This document shows, one piece after another, positions 24,350 through 32,321 of a DNA stretch of 53,906 nt. The notes under the pieces are model-generated. The model was not told the origin of the DNA and did no database searches. It saw nothing but the letters and a program-made list of their open reading frames with translations. Within the stretch, counting starts at the first letter, position 1, and each line of letters starts with the position of its first letter. The stretch is from an uncultured Acidobacteriia bacterium. GTDB taxonomy: Bacteria > Acidobacteriota > Terriglobia > Bryobacterales > Bryobacteraceae. The stretch covers positions 1-53,906 of the forward strand of contig CAINNJ010000045.1 in NCBI GenBank assembly GCA_903851195.1, read 5' to 3'. Both the position numbers and the translations under genes were made by a program.

Positions 24350-24934
24350 ATGCTGGTGGTGGTGGGCGGGCATTCGCGGAATATCGGGAAGACTTCCGTG
24401 GTTTGCGGGATTGTGCGGGGGCTGGCGGAGCGGCGGTGGACGGCGGTCAAGATCACGCAGTTCGGGCATCAGGTGTGCTCGGTAGCGGGGGAGGCGTGCG
24501 AGTGCGCGGATCCGAAGCATCCGATTGCGGTTTCCGAGGAGCGGGGGCTGGCTCCGGAGACGGATTCGGGGCGGTTTCTGGCGGCGGGGGCGGCGCGGGC
24601 GTTCTGGGTGCGGACTCCGGCGGGCCGGCTGGCGGAGGCGCTGCCTTCGTTGCGGCGGATACTGGGCGGGGCGGAGAACGCGATTATCGAGTCGAACAGT
24701 GCGCTGCAGTTTCTGCGGCCGGACCGGTATTTGATGGTGGTGGACGGGGCGGTGGCGGATTTCAAGGCGTCGAGTTTGCGGTTTCTGGATCGGGCGGATG
24801 CGCTGGTGGCGACGTCGGGTGCGGAGTTGGCGTGGGCGGGGGTGCCGGCGAGTCTGGTGGCGGGGAAGAGGGTTTATCGGGCGGATGCGCCGTTGTATGA
24901 GAGCGCGGAGTTGTGCGCCAGTCTCAAAGGGTGA
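24350..24934 (+). CDS. P-loop NTPase, MobB-like
   Basis: A 194-residue protein whose first residues, MLVVVGGHSRNIGKTSVVCG, form a Walker A loop of the SIMIBI type seen in MobB (molybdopterin guanine dinucleotide synthesis). Further segments are VKITQFGHQVCSVAGEACEC, a Cys-rich loop, and NAIIESNSALQFLRPDRY, which occupies the place of the Walker B/ESN region in MobB-like and dethiobiotin-synthetase-like proteins. No other molybdenum-cofactor genes are nearby. It starts directly on the base after the lpxD stop (TAGATG), so it is co-expressed with lipid A synthesis. The role is unknown. Its 3' end overlaps the converging GT9 gene by 11 bp. Confidence 0.7.
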   Translation: MLVVVGGHSRNIGKTSVVCGIVRGLAERRWTAVKITQFGHQVCSVAGEACECADPKHPIAVSEERGLAPETDSGRFLAAGAARAFWVRTPAGRLAEALPSLRRILGGAENAIIESNSALQFLRPDRYLMVVDGAVADFKASSLRFLDRADALVATSGAELAWAGVPASLVAGKRVYRADAPLYESAELCASLKG

Positions 24935-25670
24935 TGGGGTTTACGGAGGGGCCTCGGGGGGACCAGAGGCGCGGGGCGGTGGTGCGGAAGAGGGCGAGGA
25001 CCGGGGTTCCGACGGCGGCGGCGAGGTGGGAGATGCCGGAATCGTTGCCGACGTAGATGCGGGCTCCGCGGAGGCGGCAGGCGAGATCGTAGAGGTTGTC
25101 GGTGCGGATGGCGTTGGGGAGATGTTCTTCGGGTCCGCAGAGCCATTCGACGGGCATTTCGCGGGCGAGGCGGTCGGCGGCGCGTTCAAAGAGTTCCATG
25201 GGGGCACGTTTGGCCTGGCTGCTGGCGAACGGATGGATGATGGCTACGGTTCGGGGCACCGGGGGGCAGGGAATTACCGGGAAGCGGGATGCGGGCGCTT
25301 CGGTTTGGCGGCGGTAGAACTCTACGGCGTGGGTGTCGCCGGTGGGGAGGGCGCTGAGGAAGCGGAAGGGAAGGCTGGCGTTCGCGACCAGGTCGCGGAA
25401 GTCGGGGCGGTTGGCGCCGTACCAGGAGACGATGGAGTCGAAGGCGCGGAGGCGTTCGAGGACGTCGTCGGCGGGGAGGAAGCCGAGGCGGTCGAGTCCG
25501 GCGGAGACGATGGAGCGGGCGGAATCGGCGAAGCGGGCGAGGGGGACGTTCTGCTCGGCGCACCAGACTTCCGTGTAATCGGCGGTGTCAGCGGCGCGGA
25601 GGGATTCCATGGCGGGAAGGCTGACGATGAAGTCGCCGATGGCGCCTGGCCGGATCAAAAGACGTCGCAT
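24924..25670 (-). CDS. Glycosyltransferase family 9 (heptosyltransferase-like)
   Basis: A 248-residue GT9 protein starting MRRLLIRPGAIGDFIVSLPA, the hallmark start of ADP-heptose:LPS heptosyltransferases. The C-terminal sugar-nucleotide-binding part includes IHPFASSQAKRAP, EWLCGPEEH and YVGNDSGISHLAAAVGTPVL. It is shorter than the enteric enzymes (about 320-350 residues), a common length in this family outside enterics. GT9 enzymes build the inner core of LPS, which fits lpxD nearby, although the genes converge and are separately transcribed. It is divergent from the cysM operon across 69 bp. Confidence 0.87.
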   Translation of the reverse strand: MRRLLIRPGAIGDFIVSLPAMESLRAADTADYTEVWCAEQNVPLARFADSARSIVSAGLDRLGFLPADDVLERLRAFDSIVSWYGANRPDFRDLVANASLPFRFLSALPTGDTHAVEFYRRQTEAPASRFPVIPCPPVPRTVAIIHPFASSQAKRAPMELFERAADRLAREMPVEWLCGPEEHLPNAIRTDNLYDLACRLRGARIYVGNDSGISHLAAAVGTPVLALFRTTAPRLWSPRGPSVNPITL

Positions 25671-25739
25671 CCCAATCTGGTGGCGGTGAATCTCTAATTG
25701 TAAGATGATGATAGTCCAGATTCATCCTCTACAACCTGC

Positions 25740-26669
25740 ATGACCACTCGGATGGCGCACGACGTTATCAGTCATATCGGCAACACACCTTTGCTGCGTT
25801 TGGCGAAGGTGACCGCGGATTTTCCCGGCGTGGAGATCTATGGGAAGGCCGAGTATTTCAATCCTGGCGGGTCCGTGAAAGACCGTCCGGCGCTGAATAT
25901 GATTCTGGAAGGGGAGCGCGCCGGGTTGCTGAAGCCGGGCAAGATCCTGATCGATTCGACGAGCGGGAATACGGGGATTGCGTACGCGATGCTGGGGGCG
26001 GCGCGGGGCTATAAGGTGAAGCTTTGCCTGCCGCTGAATGCGTCGCCGGAGCGGAAGAAGATCCTGAAGGCTTATGGCGCGGAACTGGTGCTGACGCCGG
26101 CGGACGAGGGGTCGGACGGGGCGATCCGCAAGGTGCGTGAGATTTACGCGGCGGAGCCCGATAAGTATTTCTATCCCGATCAGTACAGCAACGACGCGAA
26201 CTGGCAGGCGCATTTCAAGACCACGGCGCCCGAGATTCTGGAGCAGACCGGGGGGCGGATCACGCATTTCGTGGCGCTGCTGGGCACGAGCGGGACGTTC
26301 ATCGGCACGTCGCGGCGCCTGCAGCAGGATTTGCCGGGCGTAGAGTGCATTTCGGCACAGCCTTCCACCGGATTTCACGGGCTGGAAGGCACCAAGCACA
26401 TGCCGACGGCGATTGTGCCGGCAATTTACGACGAGACGGTGGCGAACCGCAATTTGTGGATCGAGACGGAATCGGCGTATCGCATGGTGAAGCGGCTGGC
26501 GCGGGAAGAAGGGCTGCTGGTGGGGATTTCCGCCGGGGGCAACGTGCATGCGGCGGTGACGCTGGCGAAGGAACTGCATGAGCAGGGCAAGCCCGGCGTG
26601 ATTGTGACGGTGCTCTGCGACGGCGCCGATAAGTACCTGAGCGAGCACTTCTGGGAAGACTCTGAATGA
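25740..26669 (+). CDS. cysM: Cysteine synthase (CysM/CysK type)
   Basis: A 309-residue PLP-dependent beta-substitution enzyme. The PLP lysine is in NPGGSVKDRPALNMI, the asparagine loop is STSGNTGIAYAMLGAARGY, and LLGTSGTFIGTSRRLQ with VGISAGGNVHAA completes the fold. The first gene of a four-gene operon with Mec, CysO and MoeZ, it probably uses a thiocarboxylated sulfur carrier protein rather than free sulfide, as CysM of Mycobacterium tuberculosis does. Whether the acceptor is O-phosphoserine or O-acetylserine cannot be read from the sequence. The stop overlaps the mec start as ATGA. Confidence 0.9.
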   Translation: MTTRMAHDVISHIGNTPLLRLAKVTADFPGVEIYGKAEYFNPGGSVKDRPALNMILEGERAGLLKPGKILIDSTSGNTGIAYAMLGAARGYKVKLCLPLNASPERKKILKAYGAELVLTPADEGSDGAIRKVREIYAAEPDKYFYPDQYSNDANWQAHFKTTAPEILEQTGGRITHFVALLGTSGTFIGTSRRLQQDLPGVECISAQPSTGFHGLEGTKHMPTAIVPAIYDETVANRNLWIETESAYRMVKRLAREEGLLVGISAGGNVHAAVTLAKELHEQGKPGVIVTVLCDGADKYLSEHFWEDSE

Positions 26670-27091
26670 TCCATATTGAACGAAGCCCCTGGCGCGACAT
26701 GGTGAACCACGCGCAGGCGGCTTATCCGAATGAATGCTGCGGCGCGATGATCGGGTCGATCGACGGCGATCAGAAGACGGTGGTGTATTCGCTGGCGCTG
26801 GACAATGTGTCGGAAGGCTCGCAGCGCGCGCGGTATGAACTGCGTCCGGAAGATCTGCTGAAGGCGGACCGGGAGGCGCGGGAGAAGAAGCTGGATCTGA
26901 TCGGCATCTATCACTCGCACCCGGACTGCGACGCTTACTTTTCCGAGACCGATCTGAAGAACTCCTGTCCGTGGTATTCGTTTGTCGTGCTGTCGATCCA
27001 GGACGGCAGGTTTCACCATGCGAACAGCTGGCTGCCGAACGCCGAGCAGACCCACGCCGAGAAAGAGGAATTATTATGGCCCGAATCCTGA
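26666..27091 (+). CDS. mec: Mec-like JAMM (M67) metallopeptidase
   Basis: A 141-residue JAB1/MPN metalloprotease. Glu23 (PNECCG) and the motif HSHPDCDAYFSETD, with His83, His85, Ser93 and Asp96, form the JAMM zinc site. In the sulfur-carrier cysteine pathway this enzyme cuts cysteine off the CysO-cysteine adduct; related JAMM enzymes (QbsD) also trim C-terminal extensions of their sulfur carrier. Both activities may be needed here because the downstream CysO has a tail after Gly-Gly. The ATG overlaps the cysM stop, and the 3' end overlaps cysO by 16 bp. Confidence 0.9.
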   Translation: MIHIERSPWRDMVNHAQAAYPNECCGAMIGSIDGDQKTVVYSLALDNVSEGSQRARYELRPEDLLKADREAREKKLDLIGIYHSHPDCDAYFSETDLKNSCPWYSFVVLSIQDGRFHHANSWLPNAEQTHAEKEELLWPES

Positions 27092-27360
27092 TCCCCACGC
27101 CCCTCCGCCAGTTCGCGGAGAAGAATGACACTGTTGAACTGCCCGGCGCGACTGTCGCCGAAGTGCTGGCCGCGCTCACGGCGCGCTTTCCGGAACTGAA
27201 GAAGAATCTGTATTCCGAAGAAGGAAAGCTGCGGAGTTTCGTGAATGTGTATCTGAACGACGAAGATATCCGCTATATCGGAAAAGAAAGCGCGGCGGTG
27301 CAGGACAGCGACACGCTTTCGATTGTGCCGAGTATCGCAGGCGGCTCGCATGTCGGCTGA
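27076..27360 (+). CDS. cysO: CysO/MoaD-like sulfur carrier protein with a C-terminal extension
   Basis: A 94-residue ubiquitin-fold sulfur carrier starting MARILIPTPLRQFAEKNDTV, with FPELKKNLYSEEGKLRSFVN and VYLNDEDIRYI, a pattern close to CysO. The C-terminus is IVPSIAGGSHVG, so the Gly-Gly (89-90) that must be free for adenylation is followed by four more residues. Mycobacterial CysO ends in Gly-Gly. The extra codons are the ones overlapping the start of moeZ (ATG at 27350). The ATG at 27076 lies within the end of mec. Removal of SHVG by the JAMM peptidase is an inference by analogy with QbsE/QbsD. Confidence 0.9.
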   Translation: MARILIPTPLRQFAEKNDTVELPGATVAEVLAALTARFPELKKNLYSEEGKLRSFVNVYLNDEDIRYIGKESAAVQDSDTLSIVPSIAGGSHVG

Positions 27361-28540
27361 CGCTTTGCTTCCGGATGAAGCCGTTTCGTTATCGAAGGAG
27401 GAAATCCTTCGCTACAGCCGCCACCTGATCATGCCGGAAGTGGGCATGGAGGGGCAGCTCAAGCTGAAGCAGGCGAGCGTGCTGCTGATCGGCGCAGGCG
27501 GGCTGGGCGCGCCGCTGGGACTGTATCTGGCGGCGGCGGGGATCGGGCGCATCGGGATGGTGGATTTCGATGTGGTCGATTTTACGAATCTGCAGCGGCA
27601 GGTGATCCACGGGACGAAGGACGTGGGCCGGCCGAAGCTGGATTCGGCGTTCGACTCCATGCGGGATATCAATCCCTTCGTGCGGCTGGAACGGCATGAA
27701 GTGCCGATTACGAGCGAGAATGCGTTCGAAATTCTGAAGAATTACGACATTATCGTCGACGGCACGGATAACTTTCCGACGCGGTATCTGATTAACGACG
27801 CGTGCGTGCTGCTGAAGAAGCCGAACGTGTACGGGTCGATCTTCCGGTTCGAGGGTCAGGCGACGATTTTCGCGACGGAGGGCGGGCCGTGCTATCGCTG
27901 CCTGTATCCGGAACCACCGCCTCCGGGGCTGGTGCCGAGCTGCGCGGAAGGCGGCGTGCTGGGGATTCTGCCGGGAATTATCGGGCTGGTGCAGGCGACC
28001 GAGACGGTGAAACTGATCCTCGGGATCGGGACGCCGCTGATTGGCCGTCTGATGCTGTACGACGCGCTGGGGATGAAGTTCCGCGAGCTGAAGCTGCGGC
28101 GGAATCCGGAGTGTCCGATTTGCGGCGATCACCGGACGATTACGGAATTAATCGATTATCATCAGTTCTGCGGAATTCCGCAGCAAACGCCTCAGGAGGC
28201 GCCCGTGACCGGTCAGACGGATCCGACAGTGATTGAACCGACGGAAGTAAAAGCGAAGCTCGACAGGGGCGACGATTTCGTGCTGATCGATGTGCGGGAG
28301 CCGCATGAGTATCAGATCGCGAAGATTCCGGGGGCGAAGCTGATTCCGCTGGGGGAACTGCCGAAGCATCTGGGTGAATTGAATCCGAACGACGAGTTCG
28401 TGATGCACTGCAAGATGGGCGGGCGGAGCGCGAAGGCTTGCGATCTGCTGCGGCAGAACGGGTTCACGAAGGTTCGGAATATGACGGGCGGGATTACGCG
28501 GTGGAGCGATACGGTGGATCCGTCGGTGCCGAAGTATTGA
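27350..28540 (+). CDS. moeZ: MoeZ-like adenylyltransferase/sulfurtransferase (ThiF + rhodanese)
   Basis: A 396-residue two-domain protein. The ThiF/MoeB domain has LLIGAGGLGAPLGLYLAAAG (ATP site, GAGGLG at 48-53), DFTNLQRQVIHGTKDVG, DGTDNFPTRYLIND, and two Cys pairs that bind zinc (CYRCLYPEPP and CPICGDH). From about residue 285 a rhodanese domain has the active-site Cys354 in MHCKMGGRSAKA. Such proteins adenylate and then thiocarboxylate the C-terminal glycine of CysO or MoaD. The ATG at 27350 overlaps the cysO stop by 11 bp; a longer frame from 27323 is less likely. It ends the operon and repeat copy D follows. Confidence 0.92.
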   Translation: MSADALLPDEAVSLSKEEILRYSRHLIMPEVGMEGQLKLKQASVLLIGAGGLGAPLGLYLAAAGIGRIGMVDFDVVDFTNLQRQVIHGTKDVGRPKLDSAFDSMRDINPFVRLERHEVPITSENAFEILKNYDIIVDGTDNFPTRYLINDACVLLKKPNVYGSIFRFEGQATIFATEGGPCYRCLYPEPPPPGLVPSCAEGGVLGILPGIIGLVQATETVKLILGIGTPLIGRLMLYDALGMKFRELKLRRNPECPICGDHRTITELIDYHQFCGIPQQTPQEAPVTGQTDPTVIEPTEVKAKLDRGDDFVLIDVREPHEYQIAKIPGAKLIPLGELPKHLGELNPNDEFVMHCKMGGRSAKACDLLRQNGFTKVRNMTGGITRWSDTVDPSVPKY

Positions 28541-28547
28541 GGCGAGC

Positions 28548-28591
28548 GGGCGGGTTTCCAACCCGCCGCAGGATTCCATCCTGCCCCACAT
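28548..28591. repeat. Double-hairpin intergenic repeat, copy D
   Basis: Hairpins GGCGGGTTtccAACCCGCC and GCAGGATtccATCCTGC are followed by CCCCACATT. The element lies eight bases after the moeZ stop codon, where it may end or stabilise the cysM operon transcript. Confidence 0.8.
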
Positions 28592-28632
28592 TGGGATAGC
28601 TAATACTGCGAGCGCTTTGATATTGTAGAGCC

Positions 28633-29799
28633 CTGCCTCTACCTGTCTTTCTTGCCGCGCTCGCGATTATTTTCGACGGGCTGGATAATCAACTGATCGG
28701 GTTTGCCATTCCCGCGATTTTGCGGGACTGGCATGTGACCCGGGGCGCGTTCGGTCCGGTGATTGCGGCCGGACTGATCGGGATGGGGTGCGGCGCCGGG
28801 TTTTCCGGGCCGTTCGGGGATCGATTTGGACGCAGGACCGCGCTGATCGGCACGGTCCTGCTTTTTTCTTTGGTGACGGCCGCGACGGCGTTCGCGGGAA
28901 GTCTGCCGGTGCTGGGGCTGCTGCGGTTTTTGGCCGGACTGGGGATCGGCGGGGCGATGCCGAATGCGACGGCGCTGGCGGCGGAGTTCGTGCCGGTGGG
29001 GCGGCGGGCGATCGCGGTGTCCGTGACGATGATCTGCGTGCCTTTGGGCGGGATGATCGGGGGGCTGGCGGCGGCGCAGATTTTGCCGGGGTACGGGTGG
29101 CGGATGTTGTTCGCGGCGGGCGGGGTGGCGCCGCTGCTGCTGTGCGTGCTGCTGTGGTTCGTGCTGCCGGAATCGCCAGGGTTCCGGGCGGGGGCGCCGA
29201 AGGGGGAACGGGCTTCGCTGGCGGCGGTTTTCGCGCCGGACCTGCTGCGCGACACGCTGATCCTGTGGTTGTTGTTCTTCTGCAATCTGCTGGCGGTTTA
29301 CATGGCGTTCAGCTGGCTGCCGACGCTGCTGACGGCGGAGGGGCTGGGGCTGGCGGCGGCGAGTTCGGGGCTGGCGTTTTATAACCTGGGCGGGGTGGCG
29401 GGCGTGCTGATCTGCGGGGCGTTCATTACGCGGTTCGGGTCGCGCGTGCCGCTGCTGGTGGCGGCGCTGGGGGCGGTGGCGAGCGCGCTGTTCATGAAGG
29501 GCTGGCCGGGGTATTTGCTGGGTGGATTCGCGGCGAACGGATTCTTTGTGAACGCGGTGCAGGTGGCGTCTTTCGCGCTGGCGGCGCATGTGTATCCGGC
29601 GAAGATCCGGTCGACGGGCATTGCGTTCGCGCTGGCGTTCGGGAGGCTGGGGCCGGTGCTGAGCGCGTTTTTGGGGGCGGGGCTGATTCAGGCTGGGCGG
29701 GGGGCGTTTTTGAGTTTTCTGGCGCTAGTTATGGGGTGCACGTTTGTGGCGTTGGCGTTGTTGAGGAATCATATCCCGGGGACACAGAGGGGCCGCTAA
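28633..29799 (+). CDS. MFS transporter, aromatic acid/H+ symporter type
   Basis: A membrane protein of about 388 residues with roughly twelve helices. The first helix, FLAALAIIFDGLDNQLIGFA, carries the conserved Asp of the aromatic acid:H+ symporter (PcaK/BenK) branch; GDRFGRRTALIGTVLLFSL is the loop 2-3 motif and LPESPGFRAGAPKGE the central loop. The first helix is encoded upstream of any ATG, GTG or TTG in this frame: the frame opens after a TGA at 28618-28620 and the only near-cognate codon before the helix is a CTG at 28633. A TTG at 28720 would remove the helix. The start is therefore unusual. The substrate is unknown. Confidence 0.8.
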   Translation: MPLPVFLAALAIIFDGLDNQLIGFAIPAILRDWHVTRGAFGPVIAAGLIGMGCGAGFSGPFGDRFGRRTALIGTVLLFSLVTAATAFAGSLPVLGLLRFLAGLGIGGAMPNATALAAEFVPVGRRAIAVSVTMICVPLGGMIGGLAAAQILPGYGWRMLFAAGGVAPLLLCVLLWFVLPESPGFRAGAPKGERASLAAVFAPDLLRDTLILWLLFFCNLLAVYMAFSWLPTLLTAEGLGLAAASSGLAFYNLGGVAGVLICGAFITRFGSRVPLLVAALGAVASALFMKGWPGYLLGGFAANGFFVNAVQVASFALAAHVYPAKIRSTGIAFALAFGRLGPVLSAFLGAGLIQAGRGAFLSFLALVMGCTFVALALLRNHIPGTQRGR

Positions 29800-29991
29800 C
29801 AAGCCTTCCGGCGCTCGCCTGTACAACCATTTTAATTGAATGCGGACCCCGGAAAAGGCCCACAAAATCCGAAGCGGTCCAAGGCGTTCGTGCTCGTAAA
29901 CCTTTCGGCCGAGTCGACGCCATTACAATCAGAGGTACACTCCGAAACTGCTTTGACCAAATCGGATTCCACACAGGTTGGCACTCCATGC

Positions 29992-30627
29992 CTATCGCGC
30001 CTGGGCGGGAAGTCGATGCCAGACCTGCGTTACAGAACGCGATTCCCGCGGCTTCGGTGTAGCCACGTAGCGACCGACCAGTTCGTCCCTGTTTTTCAGC
30101 CAGAGCTCGAAATCCACCCCGGGATACTTAACGGTAATCAAGACGAACAGGCTGCCCTGCTTCGCGCCCGCCTCGACGAAGAATTCGTTGAAAATATCCC
30201 GGGCTTCACTGGGCGTCCAGCGGGAAGTGTTGAAGACGGCGTTGAATCCAACTGGTACGGCAGCCTTGTCCGGTATTCCGCCTGTACACAAATCGTCCGC
30301 CAGACCAGACAGGCAGACTGCCGCCGGGGGGTAGGGCATTACTGTCAGAGAGCCTCCAAGTTCATCAAGGCGCGACTCCTGGATTGCCGCGCGGCTCGGT
30401 CCGCCGATTTGCAGTTGAATGATAGTTCCGTTCGGCAAGTATTCTGGCGATAACCGCTCGCCCGTTGCCGGTTCCTCAGTTTCTATTCTCCAGGTTCCAT
30501 TCAGCATTACGTTGACCTCAGGTCTCCTGACCGATGGTATGACAGCCTTCCGCTGACCGTATGCCCACGGCTCTGGCAGCAGAATCGCCGCCGCCAATGC
30601 CACCAGCAGCGCGAGTGGCGGACTCAT
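29992..30627 (-). CDS. Exported protein, candidate immunity protein to the muramidase
   Basis: A 211-residue protein with signal peptide MSPPLALLVALAAAILLPEP, hence periplasmic. The mature part is mixed alpha/beta with one Cys pair close together (AVCLSGLADDLCTGG) that could form a disulfide, and a C-terminal half ITVKYPGVDFELWLKNRDEL. I recognise no family. The ATG overlaps the muramidase stop as ATGA, so the two are translated in fixed ratio. Position after a peptidoglycan-degrading enzyme plus periplasmic targeting is the classic arrangement of an immunity protein that protects the producer's wall. That is inference. The base composition is lower in GC than neighbouring genes. Confidence 0.7.
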   Translation of the reverse strand: MSPPLALLVALAAAILLPEPWAYGQRKAVIPSVRRPEVNVMLNGTWRIETEEPATGERLSPEYLPNGTIIQLQIGGPSRAAIQESRLDELGGSLTVMPYPPAAVCLSGLADDLCTGGIPDKAAVPVGFNAVFNTSRWTPSEARDIFNEFFVEAGAKQGSLFVLITVKYPGVDFELWLKNRDELVGRYVATPKPRESRSVTQVWHRLPAQAR

Positions 30628-31745
30628 TCCACAGATTCCCCGGGCTGGGAGGTGTGTTCGTTCCAATATTCGAGTTCTTCCTTGCCTCGGCGGGAGATTA
30701 AATTATTATTGCTCTCGGTCTTCAATTCGATGGCGTTCCGTGCCGCGGCGGGATCGCCCGTGATCAGCGCATCGGCGTATTGTTGCATGTCCTTCCGCTT
30801 CTTCTTCTGAATGGAACCCTCGTGGTAGTAGGTCGAGAAGAGCACAGTTTGGTCAGTGCATGAGAGATCGTCGAACCCCTTCGCGTGCTCAATCCTGTTC
30901 TGCCAATCCTCAATCCTAGCGTCATCGGGGTTTTTTTTCTTATTTTCCTTATTAATCAAAGCCCGGCATTCGGCGATGTACTTGTCTCTCCGTGCGTCGA
31001 ACGACTTCTTTAGCGGCGCCACCCGGGACTGGAAAGCGTCCTGATCGATTTTCTGCACGTCGCCTGCGTCAAAGACCAATGGCTTATCACCTTTCAACTC
31101 GCGCAGCGCCTTACAAGCATCCGCGCCCTGCATCCCGAGCAGCGGCTTCATCTTGTCAAGTGTTACCTGCGAAACGCCGGCCTTCCTGAGCCGTTCGAGA
31201 TCTTTCGCTTTCATGGCGCCAAGGTCCACGCCGGTCCCGATTGTTACGCCAGAGTGGTTTCCCTGGGTCACGACGGGTCGCCCTTTCTTGTCCCTGCCGA
31301 TGGGCCCCCAAGGAATGTATGGCGAAAGGTAAGACCCGCCCTCTTCCTGCGAAACAAATACGGCGTCGATGCAGATCTTGTCGGTTTTCAACCCCTCAGA
31401 TACTTCTGATGAGAGCGCACAACCGTTGCCGGTCGTCCCGCCCGGGCAATCGAATGGATCGGCATCCACGCAATTTATCAGTCTGGGTTTAATGGGACAG
31501 GCCAGCACGATCTTGCCATCGATATAGGTGGTCCCCTCGCACTTCCTGCTGAGCTGCCGGAAAAGTTCCTCCTTCTCCTGAGGACTCATATGTGTCGTAC
31601 TTTTGTCAACCCACTTCTGGTCTACCTTAATCTGTTCCGCGAGCTTTTTTTCGGCTTCCTCCTCCTTACTCCGAATCTCTTCCGGCGTAGGCTTCGGGAG
31701 TCCGGACTTCTTCATCTTCGGCGGCGGCGGCTGTATTTTACTCAT
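30624..31745 (-). CDS. Pesticin/T4-lysozyme-like muramidase, likely secreted effector
   Basis: A 373-residue protein with no signal peptide. Residues 1-70 are proline- and lysine-rich and then helical (PEEIRSKEEEAEKKLAEQIK). A Cys-rich middle (about 69-125) follows. From residue ~130 the segment FVSQEEGGSYLSPYIPWGP and GNHSGVTIGTGVDLGAMKAK match the catalytic region of pesticin-like muramidases, where a Glu (134/135) is followed by the SGVTIGTGVDLG hairpin (165-176). The C-terminal lobe has TVLFSTYYHEGS and NLISRRGKEELEYW, as in phage-type lysozymes. Such domains are delivered by colicins, type VI secretion or contractile injection systems. The start at 31745 overlaps the upstream gene by eight bases; an upstream start is possible. 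Confidence 0.78.
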   Translation of the reverse strand: MSKIQPPPPKMKKSGLPKPTPEEIRSKEEEAEKKLAEQIKVDQKWVDKSTTHMSPQEKEELFRQLSRKCEGTTYIDGKIVLACPIKPRLINCVDADPFDCPGGTTGNGCALSSEVSEGLKTDKICIDAVFVSQEEGGSYLSPYIPWGPIGRDKKGRPVVTQGNHSGVTIGTGVDLGAMKAKDLERLRKAGVSQVTLDKMKPLLGMQGADACKALRELKGDKPLVFDAGDVQKIDQDAFQSRVAPLKKSFDARRDKYIAECRALINKENKKKNPDDARIEDWQNRIEHAKGFDDLSCTDQTVLFSTYYHEGSIQKKKRKDMQQYADALITGDPAAARNAIELKTESNNNLISRRGKEELEYWNEHTSQPGESVE

Positions 31746-32121
31746 GGCGCCTTTCCGTGTCCGGCGGCGCATTCCCATTCAGCCCCCAAGCCAACAATTC
31801 GAGCGCGGCCTCCTCGGCGGGCATAGCGGCAACAAAAAAATCCAGCCCCTCTCCTATCGTCAATTTCGGAATCTCGTTTTCCCAAGCGCTGAGCACCACA
31901 TGCAGCACCGCGTACGCGCAGTCGGTGTGCGGGTTCCAATATACGTCTTCCAGCTTTTGGAGCACATACTGGCTGACATCCCATGCGTCTTCGTAAGACG
32001 TTTTGGGGGCTTTTGCATAAACCCGGCGGTAAATCGCAAACCAATCCGAGATTGCCGTCAGGAAAAAGTCGTAGCGTGCCTTAGCCTCAAACACATCGAG
32101 TTGTTCCGGTCGGATAATCAC
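31738..32121 (-). CDS. Small effector-associated protein, possible adaptor or chaperone
   Basis: A 127-residue acidic protein beginning MIIRPEQLDVFEAKARYDFF. This start resembles small proteins found beside VgrG, PAAR and type VI effectors (often MxxIRxEQMxxFE...ARxxF), which are thought to help load or stabilise an effector. The rest is helical (DVSQYVLQKLEDVYWNPHTD). The family match rests on the N-terminal pattern only. Its stop codon overlaps the muramidase start (ATGAGTAA), so the three genes 32121 to 29992 form one coupled unit. No type VI structural genes lie in the window. Confidence 0.6.
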   Translation of the reverse strand: MIIRPEQLDVFEAKARYDFFLTAISDWFAIYRRVYAKAPKTSYEDAWDVSQYVLQKLEDVYWNPHTDCAYAVLHVVLSAWENEIPKLTIGEGLDFFVAAMPAEEAALELLAWGLNGNAPPDTERRHE

Positions 32122-32321
32122 GGAGACCTTATTATAACCCTGTGCCTTGCCCTCGATAACGACAAATAATCAAGATATTTCCCGCCAACTGCTGTATAGT
32201 CCAGAAATCTCCGCCAACGGCTCCTGCACACGCCAACAAACCAAAGCCACCGCGAACAACAAGTCCGACGAATCACATCCGGCGCCGGGGGTGAGGCCGG
32301 CGCGGACGGCGTGCATTCTGG

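Noticed and set aside
29992-32121. Prophage lysis module
   Set aside because: The muramidase resembles phage lysozymes, but there is no holin, spanin, tail or integrase gene, and a signal-peptide protein follows by overlap; an effector-immunity reading fits better.
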